A DNA stretch of 64,000 nucleotides. Source: Chryseobacterium salivictor (lineage in GTDB: Bacteria; Bacteroidota; Bacteroidia; Flavobacteriales; Weeksellaceae). The DNA lies in the NCBI RefSeq assembly GCF_004359195.1, contig NZ_CP037954.1, positions 2,914,001 through 2,978,000 on the forward strand. The letters run 5' to 3'. Positions 24,601-33,911 of this stretch are shown piece after piece (within the stretch, counting starts at the first letter, position 1; each line of letters opens with the position of its first letter). The position numbers and the translations under genes are program-made. The notes beneath the pieces are model-generated. The model did no database searches, was not told where the DNA came from, and saw nothing but the letters and a program-made list of their open reading frames with translations.

Positions 24601-27600
24601 TATCATATTCGGTTTTGGAAACAAGCCATTTTCCGTTGATGGATTGCGTTTTAGATTGTATTTCACGGTCGAATTTATCGAAAGTAACAATACTTTCTGT
24701 TCCGCCCTCTCTTTTTTTAGAAAGGTTATAAATACCCCCTGTGGGAAGATTAGTCGTATTTTTTGAAATTGTGGTTATCTTGCCAAGATAATCTGTAATA
24801 GAAGTAATATTACCCCAAGAATCATAAGAATAATAAGTTTTAAGATTTCCTATTGGAGCTGTTGTATCTAATGTTCTACCTAAAGCATTAATATTTGCAT
24901 TTGCAATTAAACCGTCTGGCGTAGTGGTTTTGTTTACATATCGTTTTGTACTCTCATATTCGTAAGTAGTTGTCTGAGGAGTTATTCCTAAAGTGGATAT
25001 GGTTTGACCAGTAAGGTTTCCTGTAGATGAATCATAGGTATAATTGGTAACAACCGGAGGGGCATTGGCTTGATTTCCAAATTTTCTGGTTTCTGAGGTT
25101 GTGCCAGTAACTAAATCATAATCGTTTTCTTCTCTTGTGCCAAACGAATCTTGCCCTTTATAAGTTGTATCTTCATAAGCAGAAATTTTTCCATAGAAAT
25201 AATGATCTCCATTAGAAAATTCATTTTTATAGGTGTATTTCGATACTGAAGATGCGATGCCATCATAATCGATGTAAGCAGTTTTTAATTTTAAATCATC
25301 ATTTTCATCATATTGATATTTTTTACTGATGGTGATTTTCTTTAAAAAGTCTTTAGATATTTCATCGGTTGAGAGTACTAAATATTGATGATTACCCCTG
25401 TCAAATCTTTGGTTTGTAATTTTGTTTTCTGTGAAAAATTTGTTTATCCCGCCATAAGTAGAAACTATTACAGCATTATCCATTAAAGGATCTTTGGTTT
25501 GTATATTCCAAAAAACTGCTTTCGCGGGATTTTTATTGATATATTTTCCATTTTTCACTTCCGATTCGTAAGCATCACTCGAAAAAGTTTTTTGGAATCC
25601 CATAAATCCTTTGCCTTCCAAATGTTGTAGTCCATTTTCATATCGATATTCTTTAGTAAGTATCTTTCCGTCAAATAAAGTATGGATTTTATTCACCAAA
25701 TAAAGGGAAGAATTGGTATTGTGAACATAATAAGGGTATTTGAAAGATTGGGTTTGATAAGAATAAGTCATCTCATCAGTACCAGTAGTAGGTATCATAT
25801 TTCTATAATCAACCCTTTGTAAAACCGTGGAGCCATTATCTACTTCCTGTATTTGTTTTTCTAAAAAACTGCTATTATCAATTGCAATAGTGGTGCGTAA
25901 ACCAGTAAGGGGGTCAAAAATATAAGCTCCTGATTTTGATACATTTAGAAAATCAAACTCTGTAGCTGAAAGGATTAAGGATAATGGGGAAATCTTTGTA
26001 TTCTCTACAGAATAGGTCGTAAGTTGTTGAAAAGTTCCGCCTTGTAAGTTTTTATTTTCATAAAAATTTATGCGGTTAGTAATTGAAGAAACAAATGTAA
26101 CAATTGGATTAAAGATTTCTCCTGTATATTTATACAAAGTATTGCTCAGATTATTAACTGGGATATTAGAAAGAAGACCATTTGCATTATATTTTGCAGA
26201 TCCTATCTTATTTAAAGTAATAATATCAGATCGACCATCATTATTAAAATCAGTAACTATAATATTGTGAGTAGAGTATCTTGTGTATTCGTACTCGTCT
26301 GGTTTTCCATTCCAAAATTTTTGCCAAAACGTAGATTTTTTTATATAGTTAGATTGTGAAGGTTTTAAGTAAGCAATTTTTTGATTTGTGTAGTTTTCTT
26401 GATTTTGAATAAATCCTTTTCCAGTACTAATGTTTTTCCACCAGAGTAAGGATTCGGTTTCCATTTGATGATAAATTCCACCCATTTTTATTCCGGAGTT
26501 ATCGTCTTCAGGAATCTCATATACTTTCTGCGGAGTCAAAAAATCTGTGAGCCCATCTCCATTGAAGTCTCCAAAAAAAATTGGGGTGCTGGATCCAAAA
26601 TTAGAAAGAACGTTGTCAGAGAGCACATTGTCAAGCTTATTATTTACAAAATCTATTTTGAAAATCGAATAGTTTGCGGGACTTCTATTTACTGTAAATA
26701 ATTCAGGAAGTCCATCGCCATCAAATTCAATAGGGTATATTTCTTTATTATAAAAATTTGACGATGTGTCTAAAACTATTGGATTAACTTCTATTTCAGC
26801 TCCAGCATTTTGTTTGCCTAATTCTACTAAATATACCTTGTTTCCTCTGTTTAAATTTTGTGGTTCTATAATGAGAAAATCAATAAGACCATCATTATTA
26901 AAATCACCCTGAATATATTCTCTTCTTGTTTCGTCTCTGAAATAGTCCGTCACATAAGTTCCATATCCATAAGGATCATAGGGGTCATCGGGTACATAAT
27001 TTTGCACTTCCGTCAATCCACCTTTTACAGGCACAGTCACCTTTCTCGACTGTCCTGTGATTATATTTTTTATTTCAAAAACAACATTATCCTTTAATAA
27101 AAAGTTAATAGAATTATTCGGATTAGTTAAATCCTCTGTTCCAACAGCAATAGAATGTTCGTTTATTGCAATTAGTTGGTCATTTTCTGTAATCTGGTTG
27201 TTTAAATCAAGTACTTTCCCTGAAAAAAGCTGTGTAGCGGAATCATTTGTTGTTATAGAAACAGAACTACCATTATTAGTTAAATTATAACTACCGTCTG
27301 ATTTTCTTGTTTGATAGATCGGTTGCATTTTTTCTGTCGAATTTGAAAACTTCCCCACCGTTACGCTTCCTAATCCTTTAATATAACCACCAAGGCCATT
27401 AAAAGCACTTGTAGAGACTTTAACAGTTCCTTGATTCAATACATTATAATTAAAGTTAAGTGGTTTTAAACTCTCGCCACTTTCATTTTTAACAGTTAGT
27501 GATATTAAACGCTCAATGCTATTGTCCTCAACAAAATCATAGGTTAAATTATATTTACGAAACAATGATAAATATGATGAACCTGAATTTATTTCCGATA

Positions 27601-28384
27601 AAACTTTTGAATTGGTATAAGCGACTCCATTTCTATAGATTTGAATATTTTTCTTGCGCGTTGTATATATAAAATCAATATAAAACTTATCATTTGCTAC
27701 GCTCGTTCCACCATAAGATATTTTTGTAATGTTTGGCACATTGCTTTCAATTTCATAGGTATAATGAATTTCATTATTAAAAGAATCAATAAATATAGAA
27801 ATATAGTTTTGTCCACTGATTAACTCTTTGTATTTAGCAATTCTACCATCTGTATATTGTACAATAAATGAAAACTCTCCAGATGCTGGCTTTGTAATTT
27901 TTATCTTCGAGAATTTTTCTGTTATAAAGTCAGATGCGTTATTTTTGATAAGTCTTTGGCCATCTAAATAAAATGGGTCTGTATCATCAAATTGAGAACC
28001 TATAGTAATGCCGTCAATATTTTTAGTTTTCCCTCCTCTTGTAATGGTTGAAAGACCTACAATATTCCAGCCCCATCCTGCTTGTCCATTACCGCTTTGA
28101 CTATTATATGCCAATGATATATTTGGTTGAAAATTATTTATTCCTTTCAATATTTCAATCGGCAATGCATAGGTTAATGCTCCTGACTCGCTAACATTCA
28201 TTTCTGCATTAACAGTTGGCACTAAGATATTATCGATAGGGGAATTTGCAATAGGACGTTTACTTGCAGGACTGTTTTCTGCATAACCTGAGGTGCTATA
28301 ATTCAAAGGGATTTCTATCGTTTCTTGGGAAAGAAACAATGAAGAATTAACCAAAAAACAAAGAAATAGCAGCTTGTGTTTCAT
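21680..28384 (-). CDS. SpvB/Rhs-family polymorphic toxin with HExxH metallopeptidase-like tip
   Basis: A 2234-aa exported protein. Signal peptide at residues 1-20 (MKHKLLFLCFLVNSSLFLSQ), SpvB-like N-terminal domain (GSGALTYALPIEI region to about 350), then FG-GAP/VCBS-type repeats (GDFNNDGLIDFL, GDFNGDGLTDFL, TDFNNDGRSDII). Many YD repeats follow, then the Rhs core end YDPILRKFLSADN at about 1845. The tip after the core has a long Gly/Ala-rich hydrophobic part and a C-terminal domain with VLHEFVHWG near 2180, a zincin HExxH motif. Such tips are released as toxins. The immunity candidate overlaps its end. Two upstream genes are coupled to it. No type VI or type IX sorting domain is visible on this protein. 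Confidence 0.88.
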   Translation of the reverse strand: MKHKLLFLCFLVNSSLFLSQETIEIPLNYSTSGYAENSPASKRPIANSPIDNILVPTVNAEMNVSESGALTYALPIEILKGINNFQPNISLAYNSQSGNGQAGWGWNIVGLSTITRGGKTKNIDGITIGSQFDDTDPFYLDGQRLIKNNASDFITEKFSKIKITKPASGEFSFIVQYTDGRIAKYKELISGQNYISIFIDSFNNEIHYTYEIESNVPNITKISYGGTSVANDKFYIDFIYTTRKKNIQIYRNGVAYTNSKVLSEINSGSSYLSLFRKYNLTYDFVEDNSIERLISLTVKNESGESLKPLNFNYNVLNQGTVKVSTSAFNGLGGYIKGLGSVTVGKFSNSTEKMQPIYQTRKSDGSYNLTNNGSSVSITTNDSATQLFSGKVLDLNNQITENDQLIAINEHSIAVGTEDLTNPNNSINFLLKDNVVFEIKNIITGQSRKVTVPVKGGLTEVQNYVPDDPYDPYGYGTYVTDYFRDETRREYIQGDFNNDGLIDFLIIEPQNLNRGNKVYLVELGKQNAGAEIEVNPIVLDTSSNFYNKEIYPIEFDGDGLPELFTVNRSPANYSIFKIDFVNNKLDNVLSDNVLSNFGSSTPIFFGDFNGDGLTDFLTPQKVYEIPEDDNSGIKMGGIYHQMETESLLWWKNISTGKGFIQNQENYTNQKIAYLKPSQSNYIKKSTFWQKFWNGKPDEYEYTRYSTHNIIVTDFNNDGRSDIITLNKIGSAKYNANGLLSNIPVNNLSNTLYKYTGEIFNPIVTFVSSITNRINFYENKNLQGGTFQQLTTYSVENTKISPLSLILSATEFDFLNVSKSGAYIFDPLTGLRTTIAIDNSSFLEKQIQEVDNGSTVLQRVDYRNMIPTTGTDEMTYSYQTQSFKYPYYVHNTNSSLYLVNKIHTLFDGKILTKEYRYENGLQHLEGKGFMGFQKTFSSDAYESEVKNGKYINKNPAKAVFWNIQTKDPLMDNAVIVSTYGGINKFFTENKITNQRFDRGNHQYLVLSTDEISKDFLKKITISKKYQYDENDDLKLKTAYIDYDGIASSVSKYTYKNEFSNGDHYFYGKISAYEDTTYKGQDSFGTREENDYDLVTGTTSETRKFGNQANAPPVVTNYTYDSSTGNLTGQTISTLGITPQTTTYEYESTKRYVNKTTTPDGLIANANINALGRTLDTTAPIGNLKTYYSYDSWGNITSITDYLGKITTISKNTTNLPTGGIYNLSKKREGGTESIVTFDKFDREIQSKTQSINGKWLVSKTEYDIFGKKIKASETHFEGETPKWNSVEYDELNRPIKNTSFTNKVITTCYEGMKVTVDDGFKKTSKTLDAMGNTIRHQDHGGVINYSYYPNGALKETNYEGIKTTFEIDGWGNKKKIVDPSAGTFDYEYDAIGRITIEINPKGTTVYTYDSLGRPETETTTGITAAENTNIYKTFTYNPITKLPETITGTSNGETFTYTTIYDNYYRIKGKKEVTPEFTYESSTTFDTFGKADVVSISTKLLNPSYTSISNIKNIYDTNGILIQQNDVDAGRMVWHVSDVNAQGQTMQMEYGNGYSISNQYNPSDFTLFNIKHQNTTNGTVALDIDYNYNVNKGVLNWRRNNTFNKKEDFTYDTLNRLLTETVNSVLTNEYTYDKRGRITSNSELGKYNYNSSDYKLQNIAFNANGQNVDAQRGFASASYNAFKSPLQITLAGKEDLSFEYSILKTRSAMTSSITGKMRYYSSDFAVEITKTGNKTEIVTYITGDPYSANYIKKEVLNGTTLSEKENYFLHRDNLGSILAITKATDGVVVEKRFFDAWGNLKGLVNAAGTLITDVQQLANNNFFIDRGYTGHEHLWKAGLINMNARLYDPILRKFLSADNLVPDPFNTQSYDRYGYGMNNPLLYIDIDGNEPISIGLAIIIGAAVGIFAKGIANMISGIPFWYGIGKAGFMGAISGAISFGIGSMATSSFGELLTFGKALFEAGMHSFSSGIMASLDGGNGGAAMLSGLVSSLISSGVSALGIKFSESKISGKNVYNGFGQNYMKATMIAAGGFSGGISSTIAGGKFIDGFRQGLITSGLNHVAHLATEFIQKESRQANIQGFKQNHPKLYKVLEMLPELLKANCTVLTTIAEDTGLTETRVLELLDIKSPEGQVIALARMKEYGLTGHLSKTWINLDLVERFETLQTQKYIQGTSFLLAVIVLHEFVHWGRSSNNITYKRPNGEDYGEYWEKRTFGMLLGENKETINLSYKYGWKY

Positions 28385-28391
28385 AAGAATA

Positions 28392-29573
28392 TTACCATTT
28401 TAAAATGTTTTTAGAAACAACTTGCCCTGTATTCAATACAAAATTAGCTACGAATGTGCCAGGTAATTGTGATTGTAAATTAAAGGTAGTAGTATTAACT
28501 CCAGTAGTGGGATTATAATTATACACACTCATTCCTGCGGAACTATAAACCTGCAAATTGTATATTTTATTAAGTGCCACCCCTGACCAACTAATAGTCA
28601 CATTATATTGATTAGATGCAGTGGTTGGATTGGGAAAAATAACAATATCGTTACTTATGATTGATAACTCATCTGGTGTATAGCCCGAAGCGGTATTTGT
28701 GCCCGTATTTGGAGCGCAATTATAAGCGGATGTTTCATTCCCAACACTGTCATAATTAAAACACTTACCAATATTAGTATAATTGCCCGCAGGTGTTTGT
28801 TCTACTTTCCCAATACTAATTGCACAAATTTTTTCTACTAATTCCTTAACATTCTCACTCCAATCTAAAAATGAATAGTATTGTTGGTAATCTTCTTTGA
28901 CAATATTTTCATAATTTTCAATAGCAGGCTTATATGTAGCATCCAAAGGATTTGGATTATCTGTGTAATTATTGTAAAGATGGGGATTATCTTGGTATTG
29001 AGGATAATTGGGATGATATTGTATAGATTTAGTATCGTAAAAATTTGAAGGATACTTCCAAATATCACGTACGAAATTACTCCTTTCCGGCTGTGGAAAA
29101 TGCCAACCTATACTACTCTTCTTGAGCATAATATTCTCCTGAATCTTGTATCCTAAAGTTATTATTTCCCTCTTATTCCTTAAAATAATTTTATTCTGGA
29201 GCATTATTTGATCTCCTTTACCGACGGTAGTGGCGAAATATTCTGTAAATGGAGTTGTATTATTTGGTAATGTACTATAAGCAACTACCATAAACTGTCC
29301 AGATTTAATTAATTTATCCGGAAACCAAAAAACACCTAGTAAATCTTTTAGATACCAATTTTTTAAACTGATATCTTTATCGCTATAATTATAAATTTCT
29401 ACGAATTCTCCTCTATGATGTTTGTTCGCCTCTACAAAACCTTCATTAGCGTTACCAAAAAGTAATTTTTCATTATATGGAGTATCATAATAAACTTCTG
29501 TAATCACAATTTGGGCTGAAAATTTATTAAAAGTTGCAAAGACTACTACGAAAAAAATAAACTTCAGTCTCAT
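28392..29573 (-). CDS. secreted lamin-tail-domain protein with type IX secretion sorting tail
   Basis: 393 residues. A signal peptide (MRLKFIFFVVVFATFNKFSA) is followed by a lamin-tail-like domain (IVITEVYYDTPYN, GEFVEIYNYSDKDISLKNWYL; residues about 20-130). The C-terminal 85 residues look like a type IX secretion sorting domain, from DIVIFPNPTTASNQYNV to VSKNILKW. It is thus expected on the cell surface or outside. The stop lies 7 bp before the Rhs start and its ATG overlaps the TPR gene by 4 bases, so it belongs to the Rhs operon. It may help display or attach the Rhs protein; that role is an inference. Confidence 0.75.
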   Translation of the reverse strand: MRLKFIFFVVVFATFNKFSAQIVITEVYYDTPYNEKLLFGNANEGFVEANKHHRGEFVEIYNYSDKDISLKNWYLKDLLGVFWFPDKLIKSGQFMVVAYSTLPNNTTPFTEYFATTVGKGDQIMLQNKIILRNKREIITLGYKIQENIMLKKSSIGWHFPQPERSNFVRDIWKYPSNFYDTKSIQYHPNYPQYQDNPHLYNNYTDNPNPLDATYKPAIENYENIVKEDYQQYYSFLDWSENVKELVEKICAISIGKVEQTPAGNYTNIGKCFNYDSVGNETSAYNCAPNTGTNTASGYTPDELSIISNDIVIFPNPTTASNQYNVTISWSGVALNKIYNLQVYSSAGMSVYNYNPTTGVNTTTFNLQSQLPGTFVANFVLNTGQVVSKNILKW

Positions 29574-30907
29574 AGGCTAGCTATTTTTTTTTGTAAATTT
29601 TGAATATGTATAGGATTCTCATATGATCGTTCCATATTCATTAATGCTAATGAATTTTTGATTTCATCATTATTCCCTATAAAAGATCTTGGATTTACTG
29701 CAATATTGATAACATTATTTTTATCATAATTATTTCCTGTCTTTTTATAATACTTTGCCACAATAATATTCATTCTATCTATATAATGACTTGCAGAAAT
29801 CCCCATCATTTCTCCACATTGATTTATAATGTTTTCTTTCGCTTGTGATAAATTATTTTTTAATAATTCTATTTTTATTTTTCTAGTCGCAATTTCAAAT
29901 TGTTGATTAGGATCATCAGCTTTTTCTGTCATGAATTGTAAAAGGATATCCATTACTGACGATGGGCTCTGATTTTGAACTTCTGCCTTCCTAAAATAAG
30001 CATCAAATAAAGATATTGCAGACCAAAAAGTGGTTTTTGAAGTATGATTTTTTATTTCAAATGTTAGTAATCTTTCATATTCATTGAGTTGTTTAGCTAA
30101 ATCTCTAAACTGTTTGATAAAATAAGGGTCTATAGCATTATTTGTAGTTAAGAAAATTTCCGAAGCATTGAATGCTTCAGAATATCTTTTTTCAGACCTT
30201 AAAGCTTTTATGTTTACTCGTGCCATTTCCCTGATATGTTGCGCTCTATCATCTGAAACTGGTTTTGCTTCTAACTCAGTAAGCATTAAAGTTGTTTTTT
30301 GCGCACTTAATCCATCAAATCTTCGTTTATGTTTTTTTCTTTGCTCTTTACGGTAAAGTTTTAATGATATGTTATTATGTGGGTTTGTATTATCTACATT
30401 CAATTGAATATATTTTTCAAGTTTTTCAAGTTGTTTTTGTAAATTTTTTTTCTCAGGATAGGTTTCTATTATTTCTTCATACTTACCCTTTACATATGTT
30501 AACATCCTTCCGGAAATATTAATCTTGTTCAAAACTTTCCTATTACCTAGTGCTGCTTTAAAGTATTCATTGTAAAGACTTCGTTTTATTCTAAGATTAT
30601 TGGGTAAATGAATTAAGGCTTGCTGATATAACTGGATAACTTCATATTCTTTATTTTTTTTGCTCAAAAGAATTTTACGTATACCATTATAAGCTCTTAC
30701 TTCCGTTGGATCAATAACAAGTACTTCCTGATAGGTGGTTTGTGCTAATTTGAGTTTTCCTTGCTTACGATATTTCCTTGCATTTTTCAATAAAGTTAAG
30801 GTCTCAGGATTTGATTGTAAAGTTGTATTAGAAAAAAGAAAACAAGGAATAAGTGTAGATACAATACTTAATGATCCTAACAAAAGAAATCTTTTACGTG
30901 TAATCAT
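29570..30907 (-). CDS. exported TPR-like protein, first gene of the Rhs operon
   Basis: 445 residues. The N-terminus (MITRKRFLLLGSLSIVSTLI) looks like a signal peptide or membrane anchor. Residues about 35-110 are TPR-like (LKNARKYRKQGKLKLAQTTYQEVLVIDPTEVRAYNGI), and the rest is helical. It overlaps the lamin-tail gene by four bases. TPR proteins often scaffold secretion or surface complexes, so a role in handling the Rhs protein is plausible. No enzymatic motif is present. Confidence 0.65.
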   Translation of the reverse strand: MITRKRFLLLGSLSIVSTLIPCFLFSNTTLQSNPETLTLLKNARKYRKQGKLKLAQTTYQEVLVIDPTEVRAYNGIRKILLSKKNKEYEVIQLYQQALIHLPNNLRIKRSLYNEYFKAALGNRKVLNKINISGRMLTYVKGKYEEIIETYPEKKNLQKQLEKLEKYIQLNVDNTNPHNNISLKLYRKEQRKKHKRRFDGLSAQKTTLMLTELEAKPVSDDRAQHIREMARVNIKALRSEKRYSEAFNASEIFLTTNNAIDPYFIKQFRDLAKQLNEYERLLTFEIKNHTSKTTFWSAISLFDAYFRKAEVQNQSPSSVMDILLQFMTEKADDPNQQFEIATRKIKIELLKNNLSQAKENIINQCGEMMGISASHYIDRMNIIVAKYYKKTGNNYDKNNVINIAVNPRSFIGNNDEIKNSLALMNMERSYENPIHIQNLQKKIASL

Positions 30908-30926
30908 ACATTTGTTTTTAAATAAA

Positions 30927-30997
30927 AAGGGGAAGATCGGATTCAGCCGGTATCATTGCACTATAAAAGTTTTAAATATAATATTCAACTTCCCCTT
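30927..30997 (-). promoter_or_regulatory. leader inverted repeat upstream of the Rhs operon, possible attenuator
   Basis: AAGGGGAAG (30927-30935) and CTTCCCCTT (30989-30997) are perfect complements 53 bp apart. In the minus-strand RNA the second arm is followed by TTTTTATTT and then the TPR start at 30907, so the stem would look like a terminator in the leader. The GC-rich arms stand out in this AT-rich stretch. The loop is long, so folding is uncertain. Confidence 0.35.
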
Positions 30998-31279
30998 ACA
31001 GAACAAATATATAAATATTTTATGAAATACTAATAAAAAGTTAAAAAAAAATTAAATTATGTTAAATTTGGATGATGTTACGAAAGCATAGTCACTTTAA
31101 TTGCTAAATTATTGATAATTTGAAATAATTCTTGAATATATGACTTAAATAATATATGAAATCTCTATGAATTAAAAAAGTACAAAGTTTATTTTATTAT
31201 CGCACAAATCTTCCTTTTTGTAACAGTTTTTCAACAGTTCACAAAGTTCTATTTAGTCAGCACTTAACAAGATTATTTT
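30998..31279. other. AT-rich intergenic region, no gene found
   Basis: Non-coding on both strands. It should contain the Rhs-operon promoter (minus strand) and the 3' end of the GLPGLI transcript. No convincing TAnnTTTG box was identified. Confidence 0.5.
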
Positions 31280-32107
31280 TTATTTTTCTGGATAATGGAT
31301 AGCTTTATCTATTTCGATAGGATTGTTATTTTCCCTAATATATCGTTGCCTTGATTCAGTCAATTCTTTAAATTGACTGATGTCTTTTACATCAACACCA
31401 TTAATGCTAAAAGTCATATTAGGATTTTTCTTGAATTCATCACGAGTTTCGTGATATGGATCTTTATATTCGTTCATCAACAGCTTATCTATATTTTCCT
31501 GGGTTGTTTTTATTGGTTTTTGACCATAAAAACTTTCAATGAACGGAGTTTTATATGTAGAATTCAATTTAAGACTTTTCATTAAGGTGAAATCAAAATT
31601 ATTTTTGTCATCATATATTTGAAAAATCATTCCGGGCAAACCACGAAATTTATATGGTCCTTCAGAAATATTTATTTCTTTACAAAACCAAGCTGTCCAT
31701 TTTCTTCCGCCAAAAGTTGTTGTTGCTTTCTGCAAAGTATAGTTCTCAAATTTCTTGGTTTCTTTTTCGAGATTCCAATTTATTTTGTCTTCAGTGTTGT
31801 AAACAAATACATCATTGATTAAAGTGTAATTGCTATTTGTATTAGAATTTTTCACTCGAACAACAACAGGAGTAGAAGTATCCCAAAGTTGGCTATTTTG
31901 TCCTTTTGTAATATTAGTTGAGTCAATTGTAACGTAATGATAATTATAAAATTTGACATTTTCAGGATTTATATCCAGAGTCATATTTTCTTTTTTAAAC
32001 TCAGTTTGCTTGGGGTTTTGCTTAAATTTAAATTCATAAATGAAGCGATGAGTCTGGGAATTGGCTAACCCAAAAATTACGGTAAAAATCAAAATAAATA
32101 TTTTCAT
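31280..32107 (-). CDS. GLPGLI-family secreted protein
   Basis: 275 residues from the ATG at 32107; this start gives a clean signal peptide (MKIFILIFTVIFGLANSQ), whereas the longer frame only adds non-signal residues. The family signature appears as EGPYKFRGLPGMIFQIYDDK (about residues 155-175), with a W-rich stretch before it (FGGRKWTAWFCKEI). GLPGLI proteins are a Bacteroidota-specific periplasmic family of unknown function. It is last in the run with the HTTM protein, 170 bp downstream. It could serve as processing or self-protection factor for the peptide system, which is a guess from position. Confidence 0.75.
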   Translation of the reverse strand: MKIFILIFTVIFGLANSQTHRFIYEFKFKQNPKQTEFKKENMTLDINPENVKFYNYHYVTIDSTNITKGQNSQLWDTSTPVVVRVKNSNTNSNYTLINDVFVYNTEDKINWNLEKETKKFENYTLQKATTTFGGRKWTAWFCKEINISEGPYKFRGLPGMIFQIYDDKNNFDFTLMKSLKLNSTYKTPFIESFYGQKPIKTTQENIDKLLMNEYKDPYHETRDEFKKNPNMTFSINGVDVKDISQFKELTESRQRYIRENNNPIEIDKAIHYPEK

Positions 32108-32278
32108 ATTAAATTTATTAAATAGTAGTTGGTTGACATTATTGTAAAAAGTATATGTTAGGAGCAAAAAATTAAACCTTTCTATTAAATTTTAACGATG
32201 TGTTGAGGTTGAACTTTTTCGACATAATAAACTTACAAAAGATATATTAAAAATTAAAAAGGATAAAAAAATTATCTT

Positions 32279-33190
32279 TTATGCTATTTGATTCTGACGA
32301 TTATTTTCTAATCTTTTCTCTTTTACCAAACTTAATTCTCCAAAAGCCGTAATATTCCAAACAATCATTATTATTGAAAATGCATATAACTGCATCGTCA
32401 ATCCAATAAACAAGTGCATTAATATCATTGCTAATAAAATAATTTTTCTTGTTTTTTTTAAATTAACTAAAATTGGATAAGATAATTCAAATATTACAGT
32501 TAAAATACCACCAGCAATGTAGATAATAGGTATAGGATAAAAATTACTATCAAGTGATACTAAAGCATTCCAAACAGATTTACCATTCCACCAACCAGAA
32601 TCTAATGCTTTTGCTAAGCCCGAAAAAAAATAAGCTATAGAAAGATGTATTTGTAATACAGACTGATAATTAAAAAATATCTCAACATTCTTCTTTTTAA
32701 AAATCGAATTATCACACGAATAGTATTTTCCAACGGGAAAAATAAAACAATAAAATAATGACATAGTCATAAATTGATCATAACCATAATTAAATTGAGC
32801 AAAACTCTTATAGATAATTAGTTGTAAGATTATTGCAAAAAATGCAGAAAAGCGAGTAAAAAATCCAATTACTAAAAATAATAAAGAAGCAAGATAAGCA
32901 CATAAAATAAATTGATAAAAAAAATCAAATAAACCATTTTCTTTAAGAAATAAACTTATTGGATGCAGATATTTAAAAACACCCGTTTCCATATACATCA
33001 ACTCTTGCGGAATCATAGTATTAGATGAGGAAAATAACAAAGTCAAATCGCCTTTCAATGACAATATTTCAATTATAGCTATTAAACCTATCATTATTCT
33101 AAAAAAAAGTAAAAAAGAAACTTCTGAATATTCTCGCTTAAAGTAACCAAATATTCTATTTTGCGTGGTATAAATTGCTTTGTAAAGCAT
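32279..33190 (-). CDS. HTTM-domain (SdpB/vitamin K carboxylase-like) membrane protein
   Basis: 303 residues with seven or so hydrophobic segments. The HTTM pattern is visible in FLLFFRIMIGLIAIIEILSL, the YLHPISLF region, NYGYDQFMTMSLFYCFIFPVGKYYSCD, and LSIAYFFSGLAKALDSGWWNGKSVWNAL. HTTM proteins include the vitamin-K-dependent carboxylase membrane part and SdpB, which takes part in maturing the Bacillus SDP peptide toxin. The gene overlaps the upstream 195-aa gene by 35 bases, indicating joint translation. Role as a peptide-maturation membrane protein is inferred from the small Cys-containing peptide gene upstream. Confidence 0.7.
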   Translation of the reverse strand: MLYKAIYTTQNRIFGYFKREYSEVSFLLFFRIMIGLIAIIEILSLKGDLTLLFSSSNTMIPQELMYMETGVFKYLHPISLFLKENGLFDFFYQFILCAYLASLLFLVIGFFTRFSAFFAIILQLIIYKSFAQFNYGYDQFMTMSLFYCFIFPVGKYYSCDNSIFKKKNVEIFFNYQSVLQIHLSIAYFFSGLAKALDSGWWNGKSVWNALVSLDSNFYPIPIIYIAGGILTVIFELSYPILVNLKKTRKIILLAMILMHLFIGLTMQLYAFSIIMIVWNITAFGELSLVKEKRLENNRQNQIA

Positions 33191-33743
33191 ATAATTTTAA
33201 TTTTTTATTGACATCTTTATAATAATCTGGAACTATAGTTAGAAGTTCTACTCTATATGAGTTACAATTTGGAATTAAATAGGCCTTTTTCTTTCCCAAC
33301 CATTTCATAGATTTTGTTATATATTGTCTCCTAAATTTAACTAAATCGGATAAACTATCTTCTTTTATTAATTTTTCTGTATCTGCTATGTAATTTGCCA
33401 TATACGAAGAATACCCACCTAATCGTTGAATTCCATTTGTGCTATTTAGTCCAAAAAATCTATCAGTTAGAATAAGTTTATTATGATTATCATAATAACT
33501 AATTTTAAAATATTTCTTAGATGAAGTTTTTATGCCATAAAAACCATATCCAGTATTGATGCCAGTTAGAATATAGTACCATTCACTTTTTTTATTTTGT
33601 GTGAAAAATCTCGGTAAATTAGGTTTTGATTTATAATGATAACTCCAATAATTATCTATTGTAGTATTTGCTCCTTGAAAAAAAATTAATAACAAGTGTA
33701 CTATAAAAAACAAGGTTAATAAAAACTGCTTTGATTTTTCCAT
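33156..33743 (-). CDS. membrane-anchored protein paired with the HTTM protein (SdpA-like position)
   Basis: 195 residues with one N-terminal membrane segment (FLLTLFFIVHLLLIFF) and a soluble, probably periplasmic, remainder. The segment GINTGYGFYGIKTSSKKYF is mildly reminiscent of the xGWxFF stretch of SdpA proteins, but I would not assign the family on that basis. It overlaps the HTTM gene by 35 bases and lies downstream of the small peptide gene, matching the order peptide / SdpA / SdpB seen in related loci. Function unknown. Confidence 0.5.
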   Translation of the reverse strand: MEKSKQFLLTLFFIVHLLLIFFQGANTTIDNYWSYHYKSKPNLPRFFTQNKKSEWYYILTGINTGYGFYGIKTSSKKYFKISYYDNHNKLILTDRFFGLNSTNGIQRLGGYSSYMANYIADTEKLIKEDSLSDLVKFRRQYITKSMKWLGKKKAYLIPNCNSYRVELLTIVPDYYKDVNKKLKLYALQSNLYHAK

Positions 33744-33872
33744 ATTATTTAACTTTTATTTTTATTAAAAAATTTCTATTTTATTTCTTTGCAAATAGCG
33801 ATTGTATGTATTATTAAAAAGTTTTATTATATCTCAATTCATAAAATTCATAAATTAAAAATTGGGAATAAA

Positions 33873-33898
33873 AATGTCCTTCTTTCCAAAAGGACATT
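33873..33898 (-). terminator. hairpin terminator or attenuator between peptide gene and its downstream genes
   Basis: AATGTCCTT (33873-33881) pairs perfectly with AAGGACATT (33890-33898), 8-base loop, with T runs on both sides. It lies 14 bp after the peptide stop on the minus strand. Partial read-through would give much peptide and little processing machinery, a common arrangement in bacteriocin loci. Confidence 0.75.
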
Positions 33899-33911
33899 CT
33901 TTTTTTAATAA

